Shown here one piece after another: positions 7,018 to 19,079 of a stretch of DNA of 64,000 nucleotides (position 1 is the first letter of the stretch; the number at the start of each line of letters is the position of its first letter). The notes under the pieces are model-generated. The model was given only the letters and a program-made list of their open reading frames with translations. It made no database searches and had not been told where the DNA came from. This stretch comes from Eubacteriales bacterium (GTDB taxonomy: Bacteria > Bacillota > Clostridia > Lachnospirales > Lachnospiraceae), in the NCBI GenBank assembly GCA_030539395.1, contig JAUNSC010000006.1:1-64000 (forward strand), written 5' to 3'. The translations under genes and the position numbers were made by a program.

Positions 7018-7902
7018 GTGGTGTTAAGGAGGATGAAAAGAAAAAAACGTTCGGTTGTAGAGTATGTTTTGTTTCTGCTTCCGATGTGTACGCTTTTTAT
7101 AATTATCAGTCTGGTACCATTTTTGGAAGGTATCCGGTTATCTTTTCGTGATTGGAATGGTGTCAGTTCAACAAGTAATTTTGTAGGACTGCAAAATTAT
7201 ATTACTATTTTTAAAGACAAAGATTTTGGACGGGCATGTCTTTTTTCATTGAAATTCGTAATCTGCAGTGTAATTTTAGTTAATGTAATTGGTCTGGCAT
7301 TGGCGCTTGCTGTAAACAGTAAATTAAAGACGAAAAATGTGCTGCGTACGGTATTTTTTCTTCCGCAATTGATTGGCGGCCTGGTAGTTGGATACATTTG
7401 GAAATTTATTTTTTCCAATGTTTTTCCGAAAATGGCGGAGTCTTTGCATTTGAGTTTTCTGGATGTGGGATGGTTTACTTCACCTGCATACGCTTTTATT
7501 GCTCTTTTGATTGTATTTGTGTGGCAGTATAGTGGATACTTGATGATTATTTATGTTGCAGCATTACAGAATGTTCCGAAAGAATTGATAGAAAGTTCGA
7601 AGATTGATGGAACAGATAATTTTCAGAGACTGCGGATGATTATTTTACCATTAATACGGAATTCCGTTACGATATGTATCTTTCTGTCTATTTCAACAGC
7701 ATTCAAAATGTATGACCTGAATGTTTCATTAACGGGTGGCGCTCCATTTAACAGTACAGTTTCTGCTACGTTTTATATTTATAGAGAAGCATTCAAGGGG
7801 AATCGTTTCAGTTATGCAGCTGCAGAAGGTATTTTATTTGCACTGGCACTTGGTGTTGTGACATTGCTTCAGATGAAACTGACCAGTCAGAAGGAGGAAT
7901 AG
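7018..7902 (+). CDS. Sugar ABC transporter permease, MalF type
   Basis: An inner-membrane permease of up to 294 residues with about six helices and the cytoplasmic EAA-like loop ESSKIDGTDNFQRLR (about residues 195-210) that docks on the ATPase. The N-terminus has the usual basic stretch then VVEYVLFLLPMCTLF. The start is uncertain: GTG 7018 and GTG 7021 are possible, while ATG 7033 directly abuts an AAGGAGG and leaves no spacing. No ATPase gene is encoded in the operon, so a shared MsmK-type ATPase elsewhere probably powers it. Confidence 0.88.
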   Translation: MVLRRMKRKKRSVVEYVLFLLPMCTLFIIISLVPFLEGIRLSFRDWNGVSSTSNFVGLQNYITIFKDKDFGRACLFSLKFVICSVILVNVIGLALALAVNSKLKTKNVLRTVFFLPQLIGGLVVGYIWKFIFSNVFPKMAESLHLSFLDVGWFTSPAYAFIALLIVFVWQYSGYLMIIYVAALQNVPKELIESSKIDGTDNFQRLRMIILPLIRNSVTICIFLSISTAFKMYDLNVSLTGGAPFNSTVSATFYIYREAFKGNRFSYAAAEGILFALALGVVTLLQMKLTSQKEE

Positions 7903-7904
7903 AT

Positions 7905-8726
7905 ATGAAGACGAAGACAAGAATCAGCTTCGGGATTTTTACCTGGATAATTGCGATTATCTATATTTCCCCATTGTATTTTGTTATCTCAAATGCATTA
8001 AAAGGCTATGAACAGGTGACAATAGATCCGGTGTCTTTTCCCAATCCAATTATCTGGAAAAATTTTATTGAAGCATGGAATGGAATGGGGTATATTCGGG
8101 CATTTGTGAATACCTTAATTATTACTGCGGGAAGTATAGTGGGGATTATTCTGGTATGTTCTCTTGGATCGTATATGCTGGTTCGCAGATATCATCCAAT
8201 CAGTAATATGATTTATATGCTGATCATTTCCATGATGTTTGTACCTTTTCAGGCAATGATGATTCCGCTGGTTAAGGTATCCAGCGCATTGCATCTGAAT
8301 AATAATTTGCCGGGAGAAATCATCATATATATTGGCTGTGGAATTCCTATGGCAATGTTCTTATTTTATGGTTTTATAAAAAATATTCCGTATGAGCTGG
8401 AAGAAGCGGCTATGATAGATGGTGCTGGGACATGGAGAATATTTACTCAAATTGTTTTTCCTTTGCTGAAGTCTATTACTGTCACAGTGGCTATTCTGGA
8501 TATGCTTTGGATCTGGAATGACTTTTTGCTTCCGGTTATCACAATCAGTAAAGAAAGTATGCGGACCCTTACACTTTCGTACTATTTTTACTTCGGTGAA
8601 TACGTAAATCAGTGGCATCTTGCTCTTTCTGCTGTTATACTGTCTATTGTACCCGCAATTGTTTTTTATTTCTTTGGACAGAAGTATATAATTGAAGGAA
8701 TTGTTGCGGGAGCAGTAAAAGGTTGA
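7905..8726 (+). CDS. Sugar ABC transporter permease, MalG type
   Basis: A 273-residue permease two bases after the MalF-type gene, with GGAGG before its ATG. It has six predicted helices and the conserved loop EEAAMIDGAGTWRIF (about residues 165-180). It forms the membrane pore with the preceding permease for import of the sugar bound by the 5687-6934 protein. Confidence 0.9.
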   Translation: MKTKTRISFGIFTWIIAIIYISPLYFVISNALKGYEQVTIDPVSFPNPIIWKNFIEAWNGMGYIRAFVNTLIITAGSIVGIILVCSLGSYMLVRRYHPISNMIYMLIISMMFVPFQAMMIPLVKVSSALHLNNNLPGEIIIYIGCGIPMAMFLFYGFIKNIPYELEEAAMIDGAGTWRIFTQIVFPLLKSITVTVAILDMLWIWNDFLLPVITISKESMRTLTLSYYFYFGEYVNQWHLALSAVILSIVPAIVFYFFGQKYIIEGIVAGAVKG

Positions 8727-8744
8727 TTAGAGAGAGGTAGAAAA

Positions 8745-9779
8745 ATGGGAGAAAATAAAACAATTACAATTAAGGATGTTGCGAAAGAGGCCGGTGTAGG
8801 CGTTGGAACGGTATCTCGGGTTTTAAACAATGATTCTCATGTGAGCCCTAAGACACGCGAAATTGTGGAACAGGCTATGGAGCGTCTGGATTATAAGCCG
8901 AATTTGTTTGCCAGAGGTTTAAAATCCAATAATTCACGCAGTATAGGGGTAATTGTGGCAGATATTACAAATCCTGTTTTTTCTAAGGTGATTCGTGGTA
9001 TAGAAGAAAATCTGCATAAGAAAGGCTTTGGTATGTTTCTTTTTGATACTGAAATGCAGGAAGAAAAAGTATATCAGAGTATCAATATTATGGAGGAAAA
9101 AAAAGTAGAAGGGATTTTTATCCTTGGTGAGCATTTTGATAAGGAAAAATTGAAAAAACTAATTTCGCTGAATATTCCGGTTGTTACAGTGACAACTCAA
9201 ATTCCGATTTATGGAAGAGGCATACCCGGGAACTTTGCTAGTATTACCATTAATAATGAAAGGGCTGCTTATAGTGCAACAGATTTTTTGTGCAAAAAAG
9301 GGATGAAAAAAATCGCGTTATTGATGTCTGCGGAAGATGATGAAAATGTAGGAAAAGATAGATATCAGGGCTTTTATAATGCGCTGAAGGATAATGGAAT
9401 AGAATTTAATCCGGAATTAGTCTGTTTCAACGAGCGTTTATCAATGGAAAGCGGATATCGGGGAATTTTTAAGCTTCATGAGAAAAAAATTAAGTTTGAT
9501 TCTGTGTTTGCGATATCTGATTTATCTGCTTTGGGAGCAATAAGAGCACTGTTTGAACTGGGATATCGTGTCCCGGAGGATATAGCGGTAGTTGGTTTTG
9601 ACGGTATTGAACAGGGAATTTATAGTATTCCTTCTCTTACGACTATTGACCAGCCCAGATTTTTAATGGGACAGACGGCAGCAAATATAATGTTGGATAT
9701 GGTCAATAAGAAAAAAGTAATAAGCAGGGAAGCAATTTTGGATTTTGAATTTATAGAAAGGGAGTCGACTGGACAGTGA
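8745..9779 (+). CDS. LacI-family transcriptional repressor
   Basis: A 344-residue LacI/GalR protein. The N-terminal helix-turn-helix (TIKDVAKEAGVGVGTVSRVL) and hinge (NLFARGLKSNNSRSIGVI) are followed by a periplasmic-binding-like sugar sensor, ending with the usual PEDIAVVGFDG and SLTTIDQP. It is encoded inside the transporter operon. It probably represses both divergent promoters by binding the two TGGAA-ATGA-TTCCA operators at 5525 and 5644 and releases them when the imported sugar is present. Confidence 0.93.
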   Translation: MGENKTITIKDVAKEAGVGVGTVSRVLNNDSHVSPKTREIVEQAMERLDYKPNLFARGLKSNNSRSIGVIVADITNPVFSKVIRGIEENLHKKGFGMFLFDTEMQEEKVYQSINIMEEKKVEGIFILGEHFDKEKLKKLISLNIPVVTVTTQIPIYGRGIPGNFASITINNERAAYSATDFLCKKGMKKIALLMSAEDDENVGKDRYQGFYNALKDNGIEFNPELVCFNERLSMESGYRGIFKLHEKKIKFDSVFAISDLSALGAIRALFELGYRVPEDIAVVGFDGIEQGIYSIPSLTTIDQPRFLMGQTAANIMLDMVNKKKVISREAILDFEFIERESTGQ

Positions 9780-10810
9780 AATATGAATTTTACCTTGGCA
9801 GTTATGCGGCAGCCGGGGAAGATAGTATTTATAAGTATGAGCTGGATACTGAAACGGGTATTTTACAAAGGAAGAACGCGATAAAAGGTATACATAATCC
9901 GTCTTATGTATTGCTTCATCCAAATGAAAAGGTGCTGTACTCTGTAGAAGAATTAACTCCGGAAGGCCGGGTAGCAGTATTTTCCAGGGACAGGATGTTA
10001 GAGAAAGTTTTTTCTGTGTCATCGGAAGGAGCAGATCCCTGTCATCTGGCTTTGGATGAAAACGGAGAGTTTTTGTTCGTGTCAAATTACACAAGCGGAA
10101 GCTTGTCTGTATTCCGGTTAGATCCGGATGGAAGAGAGATCGTTCTTGTTGACCATAAACAGCATAAGGGATGTGGTAAAAATACAGAACGTCAAGAAGG
10201 ACCACATGTACATTTTTCGGGGATTGTTGATGGAATATTATATGTGTGTGATTTAGGTTTGGACTGTCTTGTCAGTTATAAACTGGATCGAGAAACAGGA
10301 AAATTATCAGATGTAAAAAAAAGTGTGCGTTTACCGGATGGCTTTGGCCCGAGACATTTTGCAGTGAATAGCACTCATCCTGGATTTATTTATGTAGTTG
10401 GAGAACTGACCGGTGAAGTCGCTGTATTAAAAAAGAATGAAGGAGTGTATGAGATAGTACAGAAAATCAGCTCTTTGCCAGCGTTCTTTGAGGGAGATAA
10501 TACAGCAGCTGCAATTAAATTCAGTGAGGATGGAAAAGTACTGTTTATTTCAAATCGAGGAAGTGACAGTATTACAAGTTTTATCGTGCTGGAAAATGGA
10601 ATGTTGGAGACAGGGGATATCTGTTCCAGCGGAGGAAAGGGACCAAGAGATTTTGAGATTTTTGATAAAATGATCGTAGCTGCCAATCAGTATACAGATA
10701 ATTTGGCGGTGATAAAATATTCAGAAGATACTGGAAAAATGCAATTGGTATCAAAGAATGAAGAGGTGCCAAAACCAGTGATGATACAAGTATTAAAAAG
10801 AAAGAATTAA
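9776..10810 (+). CDS. Lactonase-family beta-propeller protein (6-phosphogluconolactonase-like)
   Basis: A 344-residue protein beginning at a GTG that overlaps the LacI stop (GTGA), so it is translationally coupled. It consists of repeated beta-propeller blades; FYLGSYAAAGEDSIYKYELD, DPCHLALDENGEFLFVSNYT, GPRHFAVNSTHPGFIYVVGE and GPRDFEIF are typical of the seven-bladed YbhE/Pgl lactonases. No signal peptide is seen. In this sugar operon it may hydrolyse an aldonolactone from sugar oxidation, but a true 6-phosphogluconolactone activity is not proven, because the family also covers other lactones. Confidence 0.82.
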   Translation: MKYEFYLGSYAAAGEDSIYKYELDTETGILQRKNAIKGIHNPSYVLLHPNEKVLYSVEELTPEGRVAVFSRDRMLEKVFSVSSEGADPCHLALDENGEFLFVSNYTSGSLSVFRLDPDGREIVLVDHKQHKGCGKNTERQEGPHVHFSGIVDGILYVCDLGLDCLVSYKLDRETGKLSDVKKSVRLPDGFGPRHFAVNSTHPGFIYVVGELTGEVAVLKKNEGVYEIVQKISSLPAFFEGDNTAAAIKFSEDGKVLFISNRGSDSITSFIVLENGMLETGDICSSGGKGPRDFEIFDKMIVAANQYTDNLAVIKYSEDTGKMQLVSKNEEVPKPVMIQVLKRKN

Positions 10811-10827
10811 TAAAATAGTTGGACAAC

Positions 10828-10871
10828 ATAGCCTCGAAGAATTTAATGCAATTTTTTCGAGGCTATTTTTA
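10828..10871 (+). terminator. Terminator of the sugar operon
   Basis: An 11-bp stem (ATAGCCTCGAA with TTCGAGGCTAT) is followed by a T run, 18 bases after the lactonase stop. Confidence 0.85.
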
Positions 10872-10892
10872 AGAGAAATTGAGGAGAAAGAT

Positions 10893-11188
10893 ATGCGAAC
10901 ACTTAAAATGGTTGTGATTGGAGCTGGACAGATTGTAAAAATGAATCATCTGCCCAATTATTTGAGTATGAATTGTGTAAAGATAGTGGGGATTAGTGAT
11001 ACCAATATATTGGCTGCAAAAAGTGTGGCGGAAAAATTTAGTATTCCGACATATTTCGGAAACCATAAACAAATGTTAGAAGAATTAAAGCCAGATGCGG
11101 CGACAATCTGTGTTCCGAACCGATGCATTTTACAGCTCTGCGGAGACAGGTGAAGCAAAAATTTTTTAAGAATGGATTTGTTTTCTGA
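10893..11188 (+). pseudogene. Truncated Gfo/Idh/MocA-family oxidoreductase
   Basis: From ATG 10893 (GAGGAG upstream) the frame encodes an NAD-binding Rossmann start (MVVIGAGQIVKMNHLPNYL, then VKIVGISDTN) and the motif PDAATICVPNR, then stops at 11153 after 86 residues. A shift of one base after PNR gives MHFTAL, which fits the expected continuation, and that frame ends near 11182. Full-length members have about 330-380 residues, so both a frameshift and loss of the C-terminal domain are present. It follows the sugar operon and was probably its oxidoreductase partner. Confidence 0.75.
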
Positions 11189-11306
11189 ATTGCTGTATGC
11201 AAAAAAATTGGAGTTGTGTTACAATAAGCATGCAAACGGATTTGAGATTTGATTTCGTATTTTTAGAAAATATCTATAGGAAAAACGAAACGGAAGGTAT
11301 TTAGGG

Positions 11307-12167
11307 ATGAAGTTCGATCTGAAAGAGGATGGAAAAAGGATACTTGCAGTATGTGTGGCTGCAGTGATTATGGCACTGAATATTAAATCATTTGTGCGAA
11401 CCGGAGGGTTATATCCGGGCGGGGCAACAGGTTTGGCACTTTTGATTCAACGGGGTGCGGAAATGGCATATCACGTAGAACTGCCATATACGTTGATCAA
11501 TTTGATGCTGAACGCAATACCGGTCTTTATCGGTTTTCGTTTTATTGGAAAAAAATTTACCCTGTATTCCTGCCTGATGATCATATTGACAAGTGTATTG
11601 ACCGATGTGATTCCGGGAACTGTCATTACTTATGATACGTTGCTGATCAGTGTTTTCGGCGGTATTATTAATGGGTTTGTCATTAGTCTCTGCCTGGCGA
11701 TGAATGCGACCACCGGAGGGACGGATTTTATCGCCATATTTCTTTCGGAACGCAAAGGCATCGACTCCTGGAATATCGTGCTGGGATTTAATGTCATCAT
11801 ACTGGCAGCTGCGGGTCTTTTGTTTGGATGGGATAAGGCATTATATTCTATTATTTTCCAGTTTACTTCTACGCAGGTACTACATATGTGCTACAAAAAA
11901 TATCAGCAGCAGACATTGTTTATCGTAACGAATCATGCCGAGGATGTTTATGAGGCAATTACAAGAATCAGCCATCATGGTGCGACCATCATGAACGGTG
12001 AAGGACCATATGAGAAAAAGGAACGAAAATTTGTATATTCGGTGGTTTCCAGCGCCGAGAGCAAAAAGGTGATTCGCGAGATAAAAAAAGTTGATCCGTC
12101 TTCTTTTGTAAATGTTATGAAAACAGAGATGGTGGAGGGCAGATTTTACTATAAGCAGAATGAGTAA
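11307..12167 (+). CDS. YitT-family membrane protein (DUF161/DUF2179)
   Basis: A 286-residue protein. About five N-terminal helices (AVCVAAVIMALNIKSF, GGLYPGGATGLALLIQ, the strongly conserved NATTGGTDFIAIFLSERKG) are followed by a cytoplasmic DUF2179 domain (TLFIVTNHAEDVYEAIT, HHGATIMNGEGPYEKKERKF). This is the architecture of the YitT family, membrane proteins of unknown transport function common in Firmicutes. A TGTTACAAT extended -10 at 11217-11225 may be its promoter, although the -35 is poor. It stands alone between a decayed gene and a terminator. Confidence 0.88.
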   Translation: MKFDLKEDGKRILAVCVAAVIMALNIKSFVRTGGLYPGGATGLALLIQRGAEMAYHVELPYTLINLMLNAIPVFIGFRFIGKKFTLYSCLMIILTSVLTDVIPGTVITYDTLLISVFGGIINGFVISLCLAMNATTGGTDFIAIFLSERKGIDSWNIVLGFNVIILAAAGLLFGWDKALYSIIFQFTSTQVLHMCYKKYQQQTLFIVTNHAEDVYEAITRISHHGATIMNGEGPYEKKERKFVYSVVSSAESKKVIREIKKVDPSSFVNVMKTEMVEGRFYYKQNE

Positions 12168-12176
12168 AAAAGAATG

Positions 12177-12206
12177 GACCCGCAGGTGTATGCCTGTGGG
12201 TTTTGT
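12177..12206 (+). terminator. Terminator after the YitT gene
   Basis: ACCCGCAGG pairs with CCTGTGGGT (9 pairs, one G-T) around TGTATG, followed by TTTTG. It lies directly after the stop codon. Confidence 0.8.
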
Positions 12207-12288
12207 TATTCTGCAAGTTTGTTTATATTTTAGACAATAGTGTATATGGACAGTTTTATGGACGGGGTAATATAATGCCTGTAAATGA

Positions 12289-12366
12289 TCAGATGTGATA
12301 TGGGAACCTGTAGTAGCCGGCATAGAAGTTCATCACATGTTTCATATAGTGTATAAACTTTTTCAT
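12289..12366 (-). CDS. Small 25-residue ORF with a strong ribosome site
   Basis: On the minus strand AAAGGAGG sits 7-8 bases before an ATG that opens a 25-codon frame: MKKFIHYMKHVMNFYAGYYR and then FPYHI. The peptide is basic and aromatic-rich with an amphipathic helix pattern. It lies between the YitT gene (convergent) and an AraC regulator (divergent), in about 300 bases with nothing else. Its start loosely recalls small Clostridia peptides that open with a MKK-H-MK-NFY pattern, but no family can be assigned. The main support is the near-perfect ribosome site; chance is not excluded. Confidence 0.45.
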   Translation of the reverse strand: MKKFIHYMKHVMNFYAGYYRFPYHI

Positions 12367-12475
12367 GTTGTATCCTCCTTTCTTTCGTTTACAGGCCCAT
12401 AATACAGCACGGGCGTAAGAATTACGTGCCAAAAAATGATAGAATATGGTCAAAAATTGCAGGGGAGATGAGATT

Positions 12476-13291
12476 ATGATTCCTTCATATGAAGACAGAA
12501 AAGAAAGTCTGTATATGGTACATAGAGTATCCAAACATGTATCACCGCATCTGCATAATTCGGCAGAGTTTGTATATGTTACGGAGGGAACATTGGAATT
12601 GGGGGTTGGACAGGAGCTGTATCATATGGAGAAAGGCGATCTCGGGATCGTTTTTCCTGATGTAATCCATCATTATCAGGTATTATCACCTCAAAGCAGC
12701 AAGGCATATTATCTGATGGCATCGCCGGCTCTGTGCGGTCAGTTTTCAGATGATATAAAAAAATACTGCCCGGAAAATCCTGTGATCAAAAAAGAGCAGG
12801 TGCATCCGGATATTTGCAGGGTATTGCGTTTGCTGATATCAGAATTGAACAGCAAAGAGCAAAATCCGGCTGTTGAGCAGGCATATATACAAATTATTAT
12901 GGCAAGAAGCATGCCCTGTTTTAAAATGATTGAAAAATGCAGCATTGGCAGCAATGATATTATCTATCAGACCGTATCTTATGTGGCAAAACATTTTAGA
13001 GAGGAATTATCTCTGGAAATTGTGGCAAAAGATCTGGGGGTCAGCAAGTATGTCTTGTCCAGAGTATTTTCAGGAACTTTTCACAGTAATTTTAAACAGT
13101 ATATAAATGAACAGAGGCTGAACTATGTAAGCACACTGCTGGAATGTACGGATCAGACAATAACGGAGATATGCATGGATGCCGGGTTTGAGAGCCAGAG
13201 AACATTTAACCGTGTATTTCAGGAGAAGTATAAAATGACCCCGAGAGAATACCGGAAATTGTGTAAGAACAGATATTTGATGCAGGAATAA
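12476..13291 (+). CDS. AraC-family transcriptional regulator
   Basis: A 271-residue regulator. I choose ATG 12476 because AGGGGAG lies eight bases upstream; an in-frame ATG at 12446 has no ribosome site. The N-terminal cupin sensor (HLHNSAEFVYVTEGTLELGV, KGDLGIVFPDVIHHY) binds a small effector, and the C-terminal pair of helix-turn-helix motifs is clear (LSLEIVAKDLGVSKYVLSRV and ITEICMDAGFESQRTFNRVF). Nearest genes are the divergent 25-residue ORF and the convergent second AraC gene, so its target is not obvious. Confidence 0.9.
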   Translation: MIPSYEDRKESLYMVHRVSKHVSPHLHNSAEFVYVTEGTLELGVGQELYHMEKGDLGIVFPDVIHHYQVLSPQSSKAYYLMASPALCGQFSDDIKKYCPENPVIKKEQVHPDICRVLRLLISELNSKEQNPAVEQAYIQIIMARSMPCFKMIEKCSIGSNDIIYQTVSYVAKHFREELSLEIVAKDLGVSKYVLSRVFSGTFHSNFKQYINEQRLNYVSTLLECTDQTITEICMDAGFESQRTFNRVFQEKYKMTPREYRKLCKNRYLMQE

Positions 13292-13331
13292 AGGAAAGGA
13301 AAATGACGGAGTTCCTTTCCTTTATTTTTGC
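13289..13331. terminator. Bidirectional terminator between convergent AraC genes
   Basis: TAAAGGAAAGGAA pairs with TTCCTTTCCTTTA around a ten-base loop, with T-rich sequence after it. It overlaps the stop codon of the upstream AraC gene and faces the 3' end of the minus-strand one. Confidence 0.75.
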
Positions 13332-13343
13332 CTTTGAAAGATT

Positions 13344-14207
13344 TCAGATCATATCCTGTTTCAGCTGGCTTCTGAATTCGGAAGGTGACATGCCGCATTG
13401 TTTTTTAAAAATGCGGCTGAAATAGAGTGGATTTTCATATCCGATAATATCAGAAATTTCAGAGACGTTATATGAAGTAGTCTCCAGAAGAGTCCGTGCG
13501 TTTGTTATACGGAGTGACAGGATATATTGGGCCGGAGTGACAGTGGCATATTCTTTAAAGTTCCGGATAAACCAGCTGACACTCATATTGTGGGAAGCAG
13601 CATATTCTTCTATGCTGATTTTTTTGTTATAGTTTGCATGAAAATACTGGACGGCAGCGTTCATTTCATTGCTCAGGAAAAGGCTTTTGCTTTTGGGTTT
13701 GGCAAGAGTCACACGATGAATCATGATCAGCAGTTCATAAAGATAATTTATGAGGAGCTCTTCATAGTCTGTCTTACAGAGCTGCAGTTCCCGGATCATA
13801 GATGAGAAAATACGCTTATATTCCAGAGAAGTGCCTGTATGAATGACATGAACATCATCTGCAATTCCGTGGCTTCGGAGGATATTTTTTACATTACTGC
13901 CTGTAAAGTGAACCCAGTATACTTCTGTCTGGTCTTTACCGTAGTAATAGTAGCGTTGTTCTTCCTTTGGGCGGTAGATGACCATGTTTCCGGCGGAAAT
14001 AATTTCTTCAACACCATTGAAATAAAAATGAGCTTTGCCGGAGGCAATATACAGTATCTGGTAGTCAAGACGGCCGCGGGGACGATGTGTGGGCAGTTTC
14101 GGGATGGTGAACAGGTGATATGTGCCGCAGCTGCCTACAAAAAGAGGATGCTTTTTATCCTTGAAATCAACTCTCGTATTATGCCAGTATGCAGAATCTA
14201 TATACAT
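13344..14207 (-). CDS. AraC-family regulator of the adjacent beta-galactosidase genes
   Basis: A 287-residue regulator with an N-terminal cupin-like sensor (GRLDYQILYIASGKAHFYF, GNMVIYRPKEEQRYYYYGKD) and a C-terminal AraC DNA-binding domain (ISIEEYAASHNMSVSWFIRN, SEISDIIGYENPLYFSRIF). It is divergent from the beta-galactosidase gene with a 203-base shared upstream region that contains repeated TTGTGCATATTTT motifs. By position it most likely activates the beta-galactosidase and symporter pair in response to a galactoside or derived sugar; this is inference. Confidence 0.9.
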   Translation of the reverse strand: MYIDSAYWHNTRVDFKDKKHPLFVGSCGTYHLFTIPKLPTHRPRGRLDYQILYIASGKAHFYFNGVEEIISAGNMVIYRPKEEQRYYYYGKDQTEVYWVHFTGSNVKNILRSHGIADDVHVIHTGTSLEYKRIFSSMIRELQLCKTDYEELLINYLYELLIMIHRVTLAKPKSKSLFLSNEMNAAVQYFHANYNKKISIEEYAASHNMSVSWFIRNFKEYATVTPAQYILSLRITNARTLLETTSYNVSEISDIIGYENPLYFSRIFKKQCGMSPSEFRSQLKQDMI

Positions 14208-14230
14208 GTACGATCACTCCCTTCGCAAAA

Positions 14231-17491
<3,261 letters not shown>

Positions 17492-17519
17492 TTGCGAATA
17501 TGAATAGGAGAATTTCAGA

Positions 17520-18905
17520 ATGGAAGAGAAAAAATATTTAAAATGGTATAACAAAGTAGGATATGGTTCCGGTGATATAGCGGGAAATGTAGTGTATGCA
17601 TTCCTGTCATCCTTTGTTATGATTTATCTTACCAATACGGTGGGATTAAGTGCAGGTATTGTGGGAACTTTGATCGCAGTATCAAAATTGTTTGACGGTG
17701 TTACGGATGTATTTTTTGGCTCTATGATTGATAAGACAAAGAGCAGGATGGGAAAAGCAAGACCCTGGATGCTGTATGGATATATCGGATGTGCGGTAAC
17801 ACTGGCTGCTATTTTTGCAATCCCGGTGAACCTGGGAGAGACAGCGCAGTATGCATGGTTTTTCATTGCCTATACGCTGTTAAATGCAGTTTTTTATACG
17901 GCAAATAATATTGCGTATTCTGCACTGACTGCGCTGGTAACAAAAAACAGCAGGGAAAGAGTTGAAATGGGATCCTATCGCTTTATCTTTGCTTTTTCAA
18001 CCAGCCTTCTGATTCAGTCTGTTACGATTAAATTTGTTTCTGTTCTTGGCGGCGGAGCTGCGGGCTGGAGAACAGCAGCTATTATTTATGCAGTCATCGG
18101 TCTGATTGTCAACACAATATCTGTTTTATCTGTAAAAGAGCTGCCGGAAGAAGAACTGAACGAATCTGCCGGTACAGTAGACGAGAAATACAGCCTTCTT
18201 GTAGCTGCAAAACTCCTGCTTTCTAATAAATTTTATATCATGATCTGCGTTACGTATATTCTTCAGCAGATTTATACAGCAATGCTGAATATGGGCATTT
18301 ACTATATGACCTACGTTCTTTTAAATGAAAATCTGTATCCGCTTTTTTCATGGGCCATCAATATCCCGCTGATTATTGCACTGATCATCACTCCGGCTCT
18401 GGTGGAAAAATGGAAAGGAATCTATAAACTGAATGTTACCGGATATGCAGTCGGTACTCTGGGAAGAGCTCTGGTTGTTGTAGCGGCTTATTTGGGAAGT
18501 GTTCCTCTTATGCTGATATTTACCGGAATTGCGGCCTTTGGAATGGGACCATGGCAGGGGGATATGAACGCGGTAATTGCAAACTGTTCTGAATATACAT
18601 GGCTTACAAAACATAAACGGGTGGATGGAACAATGTATTCCTGCACATCTCTGGGCATCAAACTTGGCGGCGGTCTCGGAATTGCGATCACAGGATGGCT
18701 GTTAGAATTCAGCGGTTTCAATGGATCAACAGCGGTTCAGTCTGCATCCTGCATGAATATGCTCCATATCATGTATCTGTGGATTCCGGTAACTATTTCA
18801 TTGATTATGACATTTGTGATGTCAAAAATGAATGTAGAGAAAGCAAACGATGAATTGAGAAAAAAGAAAGAGTCTGAAGAGAATGAGGTTCTGACAGACA
18901 GATAA
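17520..18905 (+). CDS. GPH-family glycoside/cation symporter
   Basis: A 461-residue membrane protein with about twelve helices. The N-terminus has the MelB/GPH signature (KVGYGSGDIAGNVVYAF and DGVTDVFFGSMIDKTKSR). It starts 28 bases after the beta-galactosidase and is probably co-transcribed. It likely imports an unphosphorylated beta-galactoside with Na+ or H+ for cytoplasmic hydrolysis. There is no C-terminal IIA domain of the LacS type, so PTS control acts elsewhere if at all. Confidence 0.92.
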   Translation: MEEKKYLKWYNKVGYGSGDIAGNVVYAFLSSFVMIYLTNTVGLSAGIVGTLIAVSKLFDGVTDVFFGSMIDKTKSRMGKARPWMLYGYIGCAVTLAAIFAIPVNLGETAQYAWFFIAYTLLNAVFYTANNIAYSALTALVTKNSRERVEMGSYRFIFAFSTSLLIQSVTIKFVSVLGGGAAGWRTAAIIYAVIGLIVNTISVLSVKELPEEELNESAGTVDEKYSLLVAAKLLLSNKFYIMICVTYILQQIYTAMLNMGIYYMTYVLLNENLYPLFSWAINIPLIIALIITPALVEKWKGIYKLNVTGYAVGTLGRALVVVAAYLGSVPLMLIFTGIAAFGMGPWQGDMNAVIANCSEYTWLTKHKRVDGTMYSCTSLGIKLGGGLGIAITGWLLEFSGFNGSTAVQSASCMNMLHIMYLWIPVTISLIMTFVMSKMNVEKANDELRKKKESEENEVLTDR

Positions 18906-19079
18906 TTGAAAAAAGAAAAGATTTTGTTTTATGTGCAGTGTTCATATCTGGATATTGTTTTGGGAAGGTGATATAATTCACATGGGCGATTGTCCGGTAC
19001 AGTTGTCTGTTTGTACAGGCAACTGTATGATATCGGTGGGAATGAGCCCCCGGAACAGGTAAAAGGGACAGAAGACGGC

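Noticed and set aside
7033-7035. ATG as start of the MalF-type permease
   Set aside because: AAGGAGG directly touches it, leaving no spacing; not excluded but a GTG at 7018 or 7021 is listed instead.
18990-19079. 30-codon N-terminal extension of the amidase
   Set aside because: It begins with TTG only a few bases beyond the predicted transcription start and has no ribosome site.
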